This document shows, in pieces, positions 14,301 to 14,452 of a stretch of 14,452 bases of DNA; within the stretch, counting starts at the first letter, position 1, and each line of letters begins with the position of its first letter. Where the stretch lies: positions 1 through 14,452 of the forward strand of contig JBECKR010000319.1 of NCBI GenBank assembly GCA_040235415.1, written 5' to 3'. The notes beneath the pieces are model-generated. The model was given only the letters and a program-made list of their open reading frames with translations, was not told where the DNA came from and did no database searches. Position numbers and translations under genes: made by a program. The DNA is from JBECKR01 sp040235415. GTDB taxonomy: Bacteria; Acidobacteriota; Polarisedimenticolia; Polarisedimenticolales; Polarisedimenticolaceae.

Positions 14301-14307
14301 CCCGGGG

Positions 14308-14452
14308 TCAGGTCGCGAGCCAGCGGTCGCCCTGGACACGGACACGCCCCGCTCTCCGGAGCCTCTCGAGGTGCGCGAGCGCCTGCCGCTCCGCGAGCGC
14401 GGCCGGAGCGTCCGGCGTATCGCCGTACGCCGCGCGCGCGATCGTCGTGACC
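14308..14452 (-). CDS. C-terminal end of a probable MBL-fold metallo-hydrolase (partial)
   Basis: Forty-seven codons plus a TGA stop (14308-14310) are read in frame from the window edge: AARAAYGDTPDA-like start, then ALAERQALAHLERLRRAG, RVRVQGDRWLAT. The pattern (YG..., AERQ, LAHLERLRRAGRV, W) resembles the winged-helix tail of LACTB2-like metallo-beta-lactamase-fold hydrolases. The catalytic HxHxDH part would lie beyond the window, so the assignment rests on the tail alone. The gene ends 77 bases before lysAC on the same strand. Confidence 0.55.
   Translation of the reverse strand, partial: VTTIARAAYGDTPDAPAALAERQALAHLERLRRAGRVRVQGDRWLAT

Noticed and set aside
14231..14307. Lysine riboswitch upstream of lysAC
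   Set aside because: The gap is only 77 bp, far too short for the roughly 170-nt L-box, and contains just one simple stem-loop.

Overview
The window is G+C-rich, apparently chromosomal DNA from a bacterium. Coding density is high, GTG and TTG starts occur, and several adjacent genes are coupled by ATGA overlaps. The mix of genes (a fused aspartokinase/diaminopimelate decarboxylase, an XRE regulator with a helical-repeat tail, two large type I phosphodiesterases and a LexA whose promoter shows no classical E. coli or Bacillus box) fits a poorly characterised high-GC Gram-negative lineage. Acidobacteriota or a myxobacteria/planctomycete-like group are guesses; there is no rRNA or other decisive marker. 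I found no tRNA, rRNA, CRISPR array, transposase or integrase.

Layout, left to right. (1) 1-40: the first codons of a minus-strand gene whose ATG overlaps the lexA stop. (2) 37-648: lexA, with an inverted repeat over its likely -10. (3) 795-6747: a minus-strand cluster, read from right to left as sulfotransferase, membrane-anchored type I phosphodiesterase, exported type I phosphodiesterase, 62-aa ribbon-helix-helix protein and three-TM DUF106/EMC3-like membrane protein. The last gene is bracketed by four copies of a near-palindromic GGGRACATYCC-type 13-mer arranged as two inverted pairs. (4) 6748-7018: a divergent promoter region of 271 bp. (5) 7019-8749: the only plus-strand gene, a patatin-like phospholipase with an uncharacterised N-terminal domain of about 180 residues and a TTG start. 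(6) 8756-11500: a minus-strand unit of XRE/TPR-like regulator, secreted beta-propeller-like protein and small secreted protein. (7) 11636-14230: lysAC, a bifunctional aspartokinase/DAP decarboxylase. (8) 14308-14452: the C-terminal tail of what looks like an MBL-fold hydrolase. No gene-free stretch exceeds 300 bases.

How the genes may work together. The five-gene cluster looks like an envelope-modification cassette. It combines a PAPS-dependent sulfotransferase, two paralogous metal-dependent phosphodiesterases predicted to lie on opposite faces of the inner membrane, a small DNA-binding-type protein and an insertase-like membrane protein. No substrate can be read from the sequence. The regulator-plus-secreted-protein unit resembles a one-component switch controlling its own exported products. 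lysAC is housekeeping: it covers the first step and the last step of lysine synthesis. lexA and the truncated gene after it may form the start of an SOS operon.
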